Assembly: GCA_047633175.1 (NCBI GenBank)
Contig: JBLIEQ010000013.1
Span: forward strand, 49,512-113,511
DNA: 64,000 nt
Reading direction: 5' to 3'
DNA from: Motiliproteus sp047633175
Lineage (GTDB): Bacteria; Pseudomonadota; Gammaproteobacteria; Pseudomonadales; Balneatricaceae
This document shows positions 34,741 to 44,496 of the stretch, one piece after another. The notes below the pieces were generated by a model. It was not told the DNA's origin. It saw only the letters and a program-made list of their open reading frames with translations, and searched no databases. Made by a program: the position numbers and the translations under genes. The first letter of the stretch is position 1. Every line of letters begins with the position of its first letter.

Positions 34741-37700
34741 TATTAAGACAGCAGGTAACTTTTAGCCCCCCTGACTCACTACGCGTAGTATTGAGCTGTG
34801 CATTAACCATGTTTGCCCGGTAATGCATAATATTTAAACCCGAACCGCCATTCGACGGCATCTGTTCGGGCAAGCCGATACCATCATCCTCTATGGTTAG
34901 CGTTAGCCCGCGGCTCTCGTTTGCCAGCCGCACCCTGATGCGCTGCCCTTGACTGTGGCGCATCGCATTACTGACCGCCTCCTGAGCGATATGGTAAAAC
35001 TGGGTCGAAACCTCAGGGCAATCGACATCGATATCTGGCCCCGCCTTAAAGGTACAGTCCACAGGATAACTTTCGTTAGCCTCCCGAACAAGCGCCTCAA
35101 GCGCCTGATCGAGACCCCTGGCATCGACGGCCACCGGAATCAAACCATGCGACAAGACCCGGATCTTCTTTCGGGTCCGGTCGAGACTCTCGACAATACT
35201 GGCGGAATAGTTACGGGCGGCGGTATCCGTCCGCTCCAACTGCTGGGTCAGGGTCTCCGCCTTCAGCGCCAGACCGGTCATCTCCTGACCGATATCATCA
35301 TGCAGGGCCAAGCCTATATCTCTCTGAGTCTGCTCCGCAATCGATAGCAACTGATGCTGCAAGGCCCGCTGCTCAGACAGATCACGGATAATAACGGTAT
35401 AGCTGCGGCGATGAGCCACCGCGCCCACGGACAGAATGATCGGAAAATCGCTGCCGTCCTTGCGCCTGCCCAGCCATTCACGCGTCCTGCCGACCATGAA
35501 GGCGCGCCGGCTAGACGCATCGTGATCGCTTATAAAGGATTGATGCACATCACTATACGTAGAGGGCATCAGCAGATTGACACTCCCCCTCAGCGCCTCT
35601 GCCGCCGTATAACCGAACATCTTCTCAGCCGCAGGATTGAACTCTTCGATTAAACCCTGATTATCGATACTGATAATCGCATCCACTGCGGTATCAAGAA
35701 TCGAGCTGACGCGCTCCTCATTGTCCTGGAGGGCTTCCTCGGTCTGCTTACGCAAGGTGATATCCTGCAGCGCCACGCTGACGATCTTACTATTGCCAGA
35801 CGATTTCTGCAGCGGCTGACAATAGCACAAGAAGGTTCTTACACAGTCCTTCTCGCCCTGCGCCTGGAGCTGCAGCTCATAAGCGTTAACCGGCTCTCCG
35901 CCTGCCAACACCTGCTGTACCAGCGGCTTCAGGACAGCCGCCAGATCGGGGGTGATACTGCCTAACCGCTGACCGACAAGACTGGCCGCATCCTGGCCCG
36001 GTATCAACTCGATACCCAGCCGGTCATTAACACTCAGCAAGCACAGCGCCTCATCGAGCGTACAGAGACCTACGGGAGCTGCGCGGTACATCGCCGAAAA
36101 CTTATCGATCGCCACCCTGAGCTCCTTAGTACGCTCTTCGACCCGTCGCTCAAGAGTCTTATTAGACTTCCTGAGCTCCCGTTCTAGGCGTTTAAAGGAG
36201 CTGAGGTCCCGTTCGGTAGAGGCGATACCAACCACCTGACCGGCATCGTCCATAACCGAGCCGAGGGTCATCCAAACGTCCAGACTCTGACCGTCCTGAC
36301 GCTGCCGCCGGGTCTCGATGGAGGTGCTGCCGCCACCCTGGTACAGCACTCGGTTAAGCTCGTCGAACCGCTCGACTTCGTTATCAGGCACCATACGGCG
36401 GTAGGGCATTCCCAGCGCCTTAGTTTCAGCGTAGCCGTACAACACGCTGGCGCCGCGATTCCAGGCGATAATCGAGCCGTTCAAATCCTGCATAATCACG
36501 GCGTCATTGGAATCTTTAAGCACCTGGGCCAGGCGCCGTTTTTCGGTATCCGCACGCAACTGCTCGGTGACATCGATAAAGGTGACGACCACGCCGTCAA
36601 TGCGATTATCCTGGGTTCGGTAGGGCTGAATTCGCCTGAGATAGACACGTCCGCTGGCCGCCACCACCTCTTTTTCAATGGTGCTTAATTGATCGAGCAC
36701 CCTGCCGCAGTCTTCCAGCAACGAGGCATCATTAAACTTGAGACTGAAATCCGCCAGTGGTCGGCCGATATCCCGATCGAGCAGACGCAGCAGCGGCTGG
36801 ATCTGAGGGGTAAACAGCTTGATGCACAATTCATGATCCAGAAACAAAGTACCTATATTGCTGCTGATCAGTAAATTACGGATATCGTCACTGCTACGCT
36901 GCAGCTCTTCGATCTTGACCTGCAACTGATTGTTACTGCCTGTCAATTCCTCATTGACCGAGCGCAACTCCTCCCCCGAGGTCTCCAGCTCTTCATTGGT
37001 AGACTGCATCTCCTCGTTCATCGACATCGCTTCTTCGTTGGATGCCTTTAACTCCTCATTGCTCAGCTCCAGCGCCTCAATATTACTGTGCAACTCGTCA
37101 CGGGTAAGCCGCAGCTCATACTCTAACTGCTGAATAATACTGTCGTCGATAAGCGTATCATCTGTGGTCAAAGGTACCTGTGGCAGATGTCGGTCCGCAA
37201 AGGTCACCAGCAGCAGTTCCAGGTCCGATACCTGCTCCGTTACCGGTGCTACGCAGATCCTGCAGGGAAAATACTGGCCGTTACGTGCCACCCGGGCATC
37301 GTTATAGATCACCTCTTGCTGCTCTGCCAGCGCCCGATGAATCGCAGCCCGCAGCCGGGTACGCAGACCCTGGCGCGCCATAGCGATCAGGTTCTTGGTG
37401 GGTTCTCCGGCGGGTATCTCCAGATATCTTTCGGTCTGACCGTGGTATCTGAGCGCTTCCCCATAACGATCGATAAGTACCGATGCAGGGGTATGGTGGT
37501 CGAGCAGTTGCTTATGCATCAGCACGGTCATGCTCTGCTCCGGCGATGCCGTTAATGACTTCTGGAAGAAGGGTAACCTCTGGGTAAGAGGGACGCCTTT
37601 GGGAAGCTCAGCCAAGCGAGCAGGGGCTTCTCCCTGTCGCTTAAAGATCCGCCACTTTCTCGAAATAGAAGAAAAAAGATCGGTGTCTCCCCTGATAGAC

Positions 37701-39118
37701 TCGGAGGGCCCGAGCATCAGATAACCCGTTTTTTTAAGCCCAAAATGAAACAGTGAAATGATTTTTCGCTGCACCTGCAGTTCCAGATAGATCAGGATGT
37801 TCTGGCAGCTAATCAGATCCAGTTGTGAAAAGGGCGGATCTCCGAGCAAGTTCTGAGGGGCGAAAATTATATGGTTGCGCAGCGTTTCTTTGACCTTATA
37901 ACGACCATCCAGCTGCTTGGTAAAAAAGCGTTGTAACCGCTCAGCCGAGAGTTCCACGGCAATGCTTTCCGGGTAGATGCCACGCCGGCCCACCTGAAGC
38001 GCCTCTTCGTCTATATCGGTCGCGAAGATCTGCAGCGCAGGGGGCTTGTTAGCCGCAGAAAAGGCTTCCAGCAGCAACATCGCCAGGGTCCAGGCCTCAT
38101 CACCGGTGGAACACCCGGGCACCCAAATACGCACCGGATTTTCAGGATCACAGGCTTCCACCAACTGCGGTATGACGCTTTTTGCCAGCACGGCATAGGC
38201 TTCCGGCTCCCGAAAAAACGCAGACACATTAATCAACAGATCTTTATTGAGTGCGCTGAGCTCGGCAGGTTTCTCTTGAAGGCGCCGCAGATACTCATCG
38301 AGTTGGGTAATAGACGCCAGACTCATGCGCCTATAAATACGCCTAAGAATCATGGTCTTACGGTATTGACTGTAGTCCAGCTTAGATTGACTTTGGAGCA
38401 GTTCCAGAATATGTTTAAAAGCGACGTCGGCGCTATGTTCATCAATCACCGGCTGCATGCCGTTACCGAAACCGGCATGGGCGGCGTAATTCATCAGCGC
38501 CTCAGCCATCTGCTCTGGAGGCAGCACAAAATCGATCGCCCCCGTCTCTATGGCACTGAGCGGCATCTGCTCAAACCCTGCCGTATCAGGCGCCTGTGCC
38601 AGAGCTAGGCCACCTTTGAATTTAATCTGCTTGACACCTCTCGCCCCGTGATTACCGGTGCCGGACAGAACAACCCCGATCGAGCGCTCCTCAAAATCAT
38701 CGGCCAGCGAATGCAGTAACTGATCAATCCCGGTCTTGTCCGGCGCTGAGGCTTCGCTGGGGGTCAGATGCAGACGACCCTCCACGACGGTTAATGAATA
38801 CTTGGGAGGGATCACATAGACATGATCGACCTCAATCAAGCAGCCCTCAGTCGCCTCCCTAATCGCCATAGCGGTCTGCTTGGCCAACAGTTCGACCATC
38901 AGGCTTTTATGATTCGGATCAAGATGCGGGACCAGGATAAACGCCAGTCCGCAATGAGCGGGGAACGCGGACAGGAACTTCGACAACGCCTCCAGTCCTC
39001 CCGCCGAGGCACCCACTCCCGCCACCATAAAGCGGCCGTTATCGCCTGGCGCCTGCTGATTTACCGTATGCAGGGGACTGCTGGAGCCCTTCGAATCGGT
39101 ATGGGTTTGATCTGTCAT
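34709..39118 (-). CDS. CheB-CheR-PAS-histidine kinase hybrid
   Basis: This 1469-residue cytoplasmic protein fuses several domains. A CheB methylesterase-like domain (30-215) is followed by CheR methyltransferase (about 235-485, SAM motif VPGCSTGDEAWTLAM). A strong coiled coil (about 665-745, SNEELKASNEEAMSMNEE) leads to about four PAS domains. Last come a HisKA_3 dimerisation domain with His1273 (LHDDIGQE) and a HATPase (EAVSNAMRHSQG, EDDGIGLPEQ). In the CheB part Ser38 (GASAGG) and His65 are present, but the expected catalytic Asp is His157 (SGTGNHGARG), so esterase activity is doubtful. No membrane helix is present. It is read just before the LuxR regulator gene. Confidence 0.92.
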   Translation of the reverse strand: MTDQTHTDSKGSSSPLHTVNQQAPGDNGRFMVAGVGASAGGLEALSKFLSAFPAHCGLAFILVPHLDPNHKSLMVELLAKQTAMAIREATEGCLIEVDHVYVIPPKYSLTVVEGRLHLTPSEASAPDKTGIDQLLHSLADDFEERSIGVVLSGTGNHGARGVKQIKFKGGLALAQAPDTAGFEQMPLSAIETGAIDFVLPPEQMAEALMNYAAHAGFGNGMQPVIDEHSADVAFKHILELLQSQSKLDYSQYRKTMILRRIYRRMSLASITQLDEYLRRLQEKPAELSALNKDLLINVSAFFREPEAYAVLAKSVIPQLVEACDPENPVRIWVPGCSTGDEAWTLAMLLLEAFSAANKPPALQIFATDIDEEALQVGRRGIYPESIAVELSAERLQRFFTKQLDGRYKVKETLRNHIIFAPQNLLGDPPFSQLDLISCQNILIYLELQVQRKIISLFHFGLKKTGYLMLGPSESIRGDTDLFSSISRKWRIFKRQGEAPARLAELPKGVPLTQRLPFFQKSLTASPEQSMTVLMHKQLLDHHTPASVLIDRYGEALRYHGQTERYLEIPAGEPTKNLIAMARQGLRTRLRAAIHRALAEQQEVIYNDARVARNGQYFPCRICVAPVTEQVSDLELLLVTFADRHLPQVPLTTDDTLIDDSIIQQLEYELRLTRDELHSNIEALELSNEELKASNEEAMSMNEEMQSTNEELETSGEELRSVNEELTGSNNQLQVKIEELQRSSDDIRNLLISSNIGTLFLDHELCIKLFTPQIQPLLRLLDRDIGRPLADFSLKFNDASLLEDCGRVLDQLSTIEKEVVAASGRVYLRRIQPYRTQDNRIDGVVVTFIDVTEQLRADTEKRRLAQVLKDSNDAVIMQDLNGSIIAWNRGASVLYGYAETKALGMPYRRMVPDNEVERFDELNRVLYQGGGSTSIETRRQRQDGQSLDVWMTLGSVMDDAGQVVGIASTERDLSSFKRLERELRKSNKTLERRVEERTKELRVAIDKFSAMYRAAPVGLCTLDEALCLLSVNDRLGIELIPGQDAASLVGQRLGSITPDLAAVLKPLVQQVLAGGEPVNAYELQLQAQGEKDCVRTFLCYCQPLQKSSGNSKIVSVALQDITLRKQTEEALQDNEERVSSILDTAVDAIISIDNQGLIEEFNPAAEKMFGYTAAEALRGSVNLLMPSTYSDVHQSFISDHDASSRRAFMVGRTREWLGRRKDGSDFPIILSVGAVAHRRSYTVIIRDLSEQRALQHQLLSIAEQTQRDIGLALHDDIGQEMTGLALKAETLTQQLERTDTAARNYSASIVESLDRTRKKIRVLSHGLIPVAVDARGLDQALEALVREANESYPVDCTFKAGPDIDVDCPEVSTQFYHIAQEAVSNAMRHSQGQRIRVRLANESRGLTLTIEDDGIGLPEQMPSNGGSGLNIMHYRANMVNAQLNTTRSESGGLKVTCCLNNGEKHARKAK

Positions 39119-39382
39119 AGAGATCCTTTAGTTACGTCTATAGAGTCGATCCAGTGATCGCAAGCACGGTCGTTTGTCGCGGCACAGTATAAGAATGCCT
39201 AGCCGCTAGCCAGGCTCTATTCCAATTAGCCAGCATTGTCGTGCTAAAATCCGACCTATAGGGCTGCGGTCCTTACCGGAGATGGAAAAAGGAGACCCTG
39301 AGCCCTAAGACCCTGAGTTCCATCCGTGTTTGTCAGCTCTTTTACGCGTTAAACTGACATTAATCAACACAGGAGAGCTTTT

Positions 39383-39856
39383 ATGATTCAATTAGGCGAT
39401 AAGATTCCAGCGATAAATATCACCCAGATAACGGCCGAGGGCCAGCAAACCCTCCCCGCCGACCAGCTGTTTGCCGATAAGAAGGTGGTACTGTTCGCCG
39501 TCCCAGGCGCATTTACACCGACCTGCTCGGCCTCCCATATGCCAGGGTACGTAGTGCTGGCGGATCAGATCCTCGCGAAAGGGGTGGATATGATCGCCTG
39601 CGTCTCGGTCAATGATGCCTTTGTGATGCGCGCCTGGGGCGAGGCACAGAATGCGGAGACGATCAGCCTGCTCGCCGATGGCGGAGCCGCTTTCACCCAG
39701 GCCCTGGGTCTTTCGATGGACACGGGCGATTTCGGTGGAATACGCTCTCAGCGCTACGCGATGGTGATCGATCAGGGGGTCGTTACGCTGCTGAATATCG
39801 AAGCACCTAAGACCTTTGAGGTCAGCAACGCCGAAACTCTGCTGGCCGCGCTTTAG
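39383..39856 (+). CDS. Peroxiredoxin, Prx5 type
   Basis: This 157-residue thiol peroxidase of the AhpE/Prx5 group has the peroxidatic Cys in AVPGAFTPTCSASH. The only other Cys lies in MIACVSVND, so the resolving partner may be external glutathione or thioredoxin. An AGGAGAG motif precedes the ATG by 6 bp. Length is normal for the 1-Cys/atypical 2-Cys subfamily. It is followed by selO on the same strand. Confidence 0.93.
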   Translation: MIQLGDKIPAINITQITAEGQQTLPADQLFADKKVVLFAVPGAFTPTCSASHMPGYVVLADQILAKGVDMIACVSVNDAFVMRAWGEAQNAETISLLADGGAAFTQALGLSMDTGDFGGIRSQRYAMVIDQGVVTLLNIEAPKTFEVSNAETLLAAL

Positions 39857-39933
39857 GAGCCTTTTAGTCCGACAGGTCAAGCCCGACAGGCTGCTAGCCG
39901 CCCGCTAATCGACAAACCAGCACGAGGCACGCC

Positions 39934-41553
39934 ATGAACGCTCGACAGATGCCTAAAGGGCTAACAGCCCTGCAGTTCGACAACCGCTTCCTGCGTGAGC
40001 TGCCCGTCGACCCGGTCAGCAGCAACATCCCTCGCCAGGTGATCGGCTATTGCGCCTCCAGGGTTCTGCCCGCCCAAGTCCGTCGGCCACAGCTGGTGGC
40101 CTATGCCCAGGAGGTGGCGGATCTGCTGGACCTGTCGGCCAAGGAGTGTCAGTCAGAGGCCTTCGCTCAGGTCTTTAGCGGCAACAGTCAACTACCCGGC
40201 ATGGATCCCTATGCCAGCTGCTATGGCGGCCACCAGTTCGGTAATTGGGCCGGCCAGCTCGGTGATGGCCGGGCCATTAATCTGGGCGAGGTGGTCAACC
40301 GTCAGGGACAGCGTCTGGGTCTGCAGCTTAAGGGATCAGGACCCACCCCCTACTCCAGATCCGCCGATGGCCTGGCTGTATTGAGGTCATCAGTGCGTGA
40401 ATTTCTCTGCAGTGAAGCGATGCACCATCTCGGCGTGCCCACGACCCGCGCCCTGAGCCTAACCCTGACCGGCGAGCAGGTCTGGCGGGATATGTTCTAC
40501 GATGGCCGGACCCAACAGGAACCCGGGGCCGTGGTCTGTCGGGTGGCCCCCTCCTTTATCCGCTTTGGCAACTTCCAGCTGCTGGCCGCAAGAGGGCAGA
40601 CCGAGCTGCTCCGGCAACTGGCCGACTACTGTATCCGTACCGACTTCCCCCACCTGGGCGAACCCAGCCCTGAGGTCTACCGGCTGTGGTTCGAGGAGAT
40701 CTGCCGCACCACCGCCGATATGGTACTGCACTGGATGCGGGTGGGCTTTGTCCATGGGGTGATGAACACCGACAATATGTCGATCCTGGGGCTGACTATC
40801 GACTACGGCCCCTATGGCTGGCTGGAAGATTACAACCCCAACTGGACCCCCAACACCACCGATGCTGGCGGACGCCGCTACCGCTATGCCCAGCAACCCC
40901 AGATCGCGCTCTGGAATCTGGCGCAGCTGGCAAACACCCTCTACTCGCTGTTCGATGAGACCAAGCCGCTGGAACAGGCCCTGGATGGCTATAAGACCTA
41001 CTACCAACAGGGCCGGCAGACGATGATGTTGCAGAAGCTGGGCCTGACCGAGCTTGATCCCGAGGCCGACGACGCCCTGGTTACCGAACTGCTGGAGGTC
41101 CTGCAACTAGCAGAGACCGATATGACCCGCTTCTACCGGTTGCTGGCCGATCTAAAGGTCGAGACCGCAGACTCTGATGCCTCCAGCGATGCAACCCTGA
41201 TCGCACCGCTGCTCGATGCCTACTATCTCCCGGAGTCGCTCACCTCAGAACAGCAGGCACGCATCGGCAGCTGGCTGCGCCTCTATGGCGAACGGGTCCG
41301 CAGGGAGGGCACCCCTGATACTACCCGGCGACAGCGAATGAACGCCGTCAATCCCAACTACGTACTGCGCAACTATCTGGCCCAGCTGGCCATCGACAAG
41401 GCCGAGCAACAGGACTTCTCCCTGGTCAACGAACTGCTCGAGGTGCTGCGTCATCCTTATGATGACCTGCCCAGCAAGGAGGAGTTCGCCCGCAAACGCC
41501 CCGACTGGGCAAGGAATCGGGCGGGATGCTCGATGCTCTCCTGCAGTTCCTAA
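39934..41553 (+). CDS. selO: Protein adenylyltransferase SelO (YdiU)
   Basis: SelO is a pseudokinase-fold enzyme that AMPylates proteins involved in redox balance. The 539-residue protein includes LGEVVNRQGQRLGLQLKGSG, the nucleotide-site strand YSRSADGLAVLRSSVREFL and the metal-binding region HGVMNTDNMSILG. It ends in LSCSS, the conserved C-terminal redox motif. In animals the equivalent position is selenocysteine; here the gene uses cysteine and no in-frame TGA is present. It is longer than the Escherichia coli protein (478 residues), with extra residues in the C-terminal half. Confidence 0.94.
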   Translation: MNARQMPKGLTALQFDNRFLRELPVDPVSSNIPRQVIGYCASRVLPAQVRRPQLVAYAQEVADLLDLSAKECQSEAFAQVFSGNSQLPGMDPYASCYGGHQFGNWAGQLGDGRAINLGEVVNRQGQRLGLQLKGSGPTPYSRSADGLAVLRSSVREFLCSEAMHHLGVPTTRALSLTLTGEQVWRDMFYDGRTQQEPGAVVCRVAPSFIRFGNFQLLAARGQTELLRQLADYCIRTDFPHLGEPSPEVYRLWFEEICRTTADMVLHWMRVGFVHGVMNTDNMSILGLTIDYGPYGWLEDYNPNWTPNTTDAGGRRYRYAQQPQIALWNLAQLANTLYSLFDETKPLEQALDGYKTYYQQGRQTMMLQKLGLTELDPEADDALVTELLEVLQLAETDMTRFYRLLADLKVETADSDASSDATLIAPLLDAYYLPESLTSEQQARIGSWLRLYGERVRREGTPDTTRRQRMNAVNPNYVLRNYLAQLAIDKAEQQDFSLVNELLEVLRHPYDDLPSKEEFARKRPDWARNRAGCSMLSCSS

Positions 41554-41954
41554 TCGGGGTACACTTTAAGGCTGGCAGCGAGCGGACTGTTCGATGCTCT
41601 GTTGTCATAGCGTCTGACCAGAGCCGTCGGAATCTATTCCGCCCCACAGGGAGTTCCCCCCCAGAACCCCCAGAACCCCCAGAACCCCCAGAACCCCCAG
41701 AACCCCCAGAACCCCCAGAACCCCCAGAACCCAGGTTTAGGGTGACCCTGGCTAACGCTGAATGTTATCCTCAGGAAATTATTGATAAAACACCCGTTAC
41801 TGCGTACAGATCAAGAGCCTGGCTATCAAAACAGATCCTCAAACCCGGCCCTGGGTATTTATTCAGCAATGGTGGCTGAGTCATTCGCCTGTAAGCGACG
41901 CTTTTAACATCAGCCCTGGTTAGCGCACCTTAATTAACGAAGACGAGCGTTCCT
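41554..41954. other. Non-coding gap containing a 9-bp microsatellite
   Basis: No supported gene lies here. An ORF at 41526-41879 exists but is mostly a PPE repeat produced by the microsatellite and overlaps selO. The rest shows no clear promoter or terminator. Confidence 0.55.
41661..41732. repeat. Eight perfect copies of a 9-bp repeat
   Basis: The unit CCAGAACCC is repeated eight times without error (72 bp). Because the unit is a multiple of three it stays open in all frames. It lies 108 bp after the selO stop and 220 bp before mgtE. Confidence 0.95.
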
Positions 41955-43316
41955 ATGCCCAAGAGCACCAAGCTGCATGAGCTGATCGGCATCCTCACCC
42001 ATATTCTTGAAAAGGATGTTGATAGCGACATCCGCCACCTGATCGCCCCGCTATCACCGCCAGAGTTGGCGCGCATGATCGAGTCACTGCCAAGCCCCTT
42101 GCGTATCCCGTTATGGCAGCAGGTCGCACTGAAGAAAATGGCCAAGGTACTGCTCGAAGCCCACGGCAGCTCCCGTCGCAATCTGATCCAGCATACCGAG
42201 CCTGAGCAGCTGCTCGCGTGCCTCTCGGTCGTACAGATGGATGAGCTCGCGGACCTGGATGATGACCTGCCGATCTCGGTCGTCAATGCCATGGTGGCAG
42301 CGATGGATGAGCAAAGAAAAAAGCGCTACACCCTGGTCAAAGACTATCCGGATGATACTGCCGGCGGCCTGATGGACCTGGATGCGACCGCCATCCGCGC
42401 CGATGTCACCCTCAAAGCGGTGCTACGTTTTCTGCGCCGGCTGCGCCGTCGCGACGGCGCGCTGGCCGAGCACCTCGATAGCCTGATGGTGGTCGACCGG
42501 GCTAATCGCCTGCGCGGTTTCCTGCCGCTGAGCACCCTGATCTCCTCTCCACCGGATGCCAAGGTCGCCGATGTTATGATCGAAGCGGTTATCAGCTTCA
42601 CCCCGCTTCAGGCAGCCAAAGATGTGGCCCGGATCTTTACCGATAAGGACCTGCTGTCGGCACCGGTCATCGATGAAGAGAACTATCTGCTGGGGCGGAT
42701 CACCGTAGACGATATTATCGATGTGCTGCGCGAAGAGAGCGACCGGGAGCTGCTTGGACGCGCCGGCCTTGATCCGAATGAGGATATGTTTGCCCCCATT
42801 ATGCGCAGCTCGTTACGCCGGGCCTTCTGGCTGGGCATCAATCTGCTGACGGCATTTTTAGCAGCAGGCGTTATCGGCATGTTCGGTGCCACGATCGAAG
42901 AAATCGTCGCCCTGGCGGTCTTGATGCCGGTGGTTGCCAGCATGGGAGGCATTGCCGGCAGCCAAACCCTGACCCTGGTTACCCGAGCCATCGCCCTTGA
43001 TCAGATCGGCCAGAGTAACTTCTGGCGCTTGCTGCGCCATGAACTGGGAATCGGTTTACTGAACGGCGTTTTCTGGGCCCTTATCGTCGCCGCAATCGCC
43101 TACTGGTGGTTTGCCGACTGGATGCTGGGGCTGGTCTTCGGCATGGCGTTGCTGGTGGCCATGCTGACGGGTGCCTTGGCAGGCGCTGTGATCCCCATCT
43201 CTCTCAAGCGGATCGGTATAGATCCTGCGCTGGCGGGCGGCGTGGTACTGACCACCGCGACCGATGTCGTCGGCTTTATGGCACTGCTGGGGCTGGGCAC
43301 GATAATCCTTCTTTAA
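41955..43316 (+). CDS. mgtE: Magnesium transporter MgtE
   Basis: MgtE is a Mg-gated magnesium channel of the inner membrane. The 453-residue protein has the N-terminal helical domain, two CBS domains (about 140-265) and five membrane helices from about 285. These include AVLMPVVASMGGIAGSQTLTL and ALAGAVIPISLKRIGIDPAL, which form the pore. Length and order are normal. No magnesium riboswitch was recognised upstream. Confidence 0.95.
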   Translation: MPKSTKLHELIGILTHILEKDVDSDIRHLIAPLSPPELARMIESLPSPLRIPLWQQVALKKMAKVLLEAHGSSRRNLIQHTEPEQLLACLSVVQMDELADLDDDLPISVVNAMVAAMDEQRKKRYTLVKDYPDDTAGGLMDLDATAIRADVTLKAVLRFLRRLRRRDGALAEHLDSLMVVDRANRLRGFLPLSTLISSPPDAKVADVMIEAVISFTPLQAAKDVARIFTDKDLLSAPVIDEENYLLGRITVDDIIDVLREESDRELLGRAGLDPNEDMFAPIMRSSLRRAFWLGINLLTAFLAAGVIGMFGATIEEIVALAVLMPVVASMGGIAGSQTLTLVTRAIALDQIGQSNFWRLLRHELGIGLLNGVFWALIVAAIAYWWFADWMLGLVFGMALLVAMLTGALAGAVIPISLKRIGIDPALAGGVVLTTATDVVGFMALLGLGTIILL

Positions 43317-43350
43317 TCCACCCTGCCTGCCCCCTCAAGTGGAGACACAA

Positions 43351-44292
43351 ATGGCCATAAACCCGTATCCGTCAAAGCTTTCTCTGCCGCAGGTTAATCC
43401 AGGTTTTGCTACCGTACTGGAATACCTGATCGCAAAATTCCCGGCGATCAGCGCCCAGGTCTGGCAACAGCGCGCAGCCGACGGCAAGGTGCACTGGCAC
43501 GATGGCTCGTTAATTACGGCCGCATCGCCCTATCGGCCCCAGCAGCGGGTTTACTACTATAGAGAAGTCGAAGCCGAGCCGCTGATTCCGCTTAAAGAGA
43601 CGATCCTGTTTCAGGACGAGCTGCTGCTGGTGGCCTATAAGCCCCCCTTCCTGCCGGTCACACCCGGAGGGCGCTATGTCAATGAATGCCTGCAGAACCG
43701 CCTACGCGAAACAACGGGCATAGCCACACTCCAGGCCCTGCACCGCATCGACAGAGCCACCTCCGGGCTGGTGCTATTTTCGGTCGATCCCGCAACCAGC
43801 CATCGTTACCATCAGCTATTCGAAACGCGGCAGATGGACAAGACCTATCAGGCCATCGCCAGGATCAATACCCGGGACCATACCCAGGACAACACCCAGG
43901 ACCATGCCGAGGAGCTGCCACACCCACCAGAAATTGGCCGGGACATAGAGGTCCTCAATCGTCTGGAAGCATCAGAGCCGCGCTTTCTGATGCAGGTAAC
44001 CGAAGGTAAACCCAACAGCCATTCACTGATCCGCTGCCTACAGCTGTCCGGTGACAACGCCCTGTTCGAATTAAAACCCATCAGCGGCAAGACCCATCAG
44101 CTCCGGGTGCATATGCAGAGCCTCGGCTGGCCGATACTGCACGATCGATACTACCCCCGCTTACAGCCCGAAGCGGCAGATACGTATGCCCAACCCCTCC
44201 AACTGCTGGCCAGAGAGCTGCGTTTTATCGATCCCGTCACGCAGCGGCCCAGAGCCTTCAGTTGCGACAGAGAGCTGAGCCTGGCTATATAA
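43351..44292 (+). CDS. RluA-family pseudouridine synthase
   Basis: This 313-residue RNA pseudouridine synthase has the catalytic motif HRIDRATSGLVLF (Asp nucleophile), KTYQAIARI and the C-terminal SGKTHQLRVHMQSLGWPILHD. The ATG at 43351, with GTGGAG 6-11 bp upstream, is preferred to an in-frame GTG at 43339. An inserted repeat (DHTQDNTQDHAEE) between two core strands is coded by a short DNA repeat and is unusual. The group that acts on tRNA position 32 and 23S position 746 is the closest guess, but the target is not certain. Confidence 0.88.
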   Translation: MAINPYPSKLSLPQVNPGFATVLEYLIAKFPAISAQVWQQRAADGKVHWHDGSLITAASPYRPQQRVYYYREVEAEPLIPLKETILFQDELLLVAYKPPFLPVTPGGRYVNECLQNRLRETTGIATLQALHRIDRATSGLVLFSVDPATSHRYHQLFETRQMDKTYQAIARINTRDHTQDNTQDHAEELPHPPEIGRDIEVLNRLEASEPRFLMQVTEGKPNSHSLIRCLQLSGDNALFELKPISGKTHQLRVHMQSLGWPILHDRYYPRLQPEAADTYAQPLQLLARELRFIDPVTQRPRAFSCDRELSLAI

Positions 44293-44312
44293 ATCAACTG
44301 TTGATAGACGAT

Positions 44313-44343
44313 TGTGGAAGCCTACCCGAAGGCGACCTTTTGA
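44313..44343. repeat. REP-like element, degenerate family A copy
   Basis: TGTGGAAGCCTACCCGAAGGCGACCTTTTGA keeps the frame of the family A element (GTGGGAGCC...GGCGATCTTTTGA), with changes in the palindrome centre. An adjacent perfect palindrome ATCAACTGTTGAT lies at 44292-44304. Confidence 0.5.
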
Positions 44344-44496
44344 ACAGAATGACAATTTTCTGTCACAGGGAACCTGGGAGCCATGCTTGCATATATAAAA
44401 TTTAAGCGACTAGATCAGCAGTAGCGGCCCTTCGAATCGACTGCAAGCTGTAGTGATTGCGAAACGCCGTAATCGCCGCAGCATCGAGCATCAACG

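Noticed and set aside
41520..41553. Selenocysteine at the SelO C-terminus
   Set aside because: The codons at the CSS end are cysteine and serine; no in-frame TGA with downstream coding is present.
41526..41879. PPE-repeat protein
   Set aside because: The repeat comes from the 9-bp microsatellite, the ORF overlaps selO in another frame and has no conserved part.
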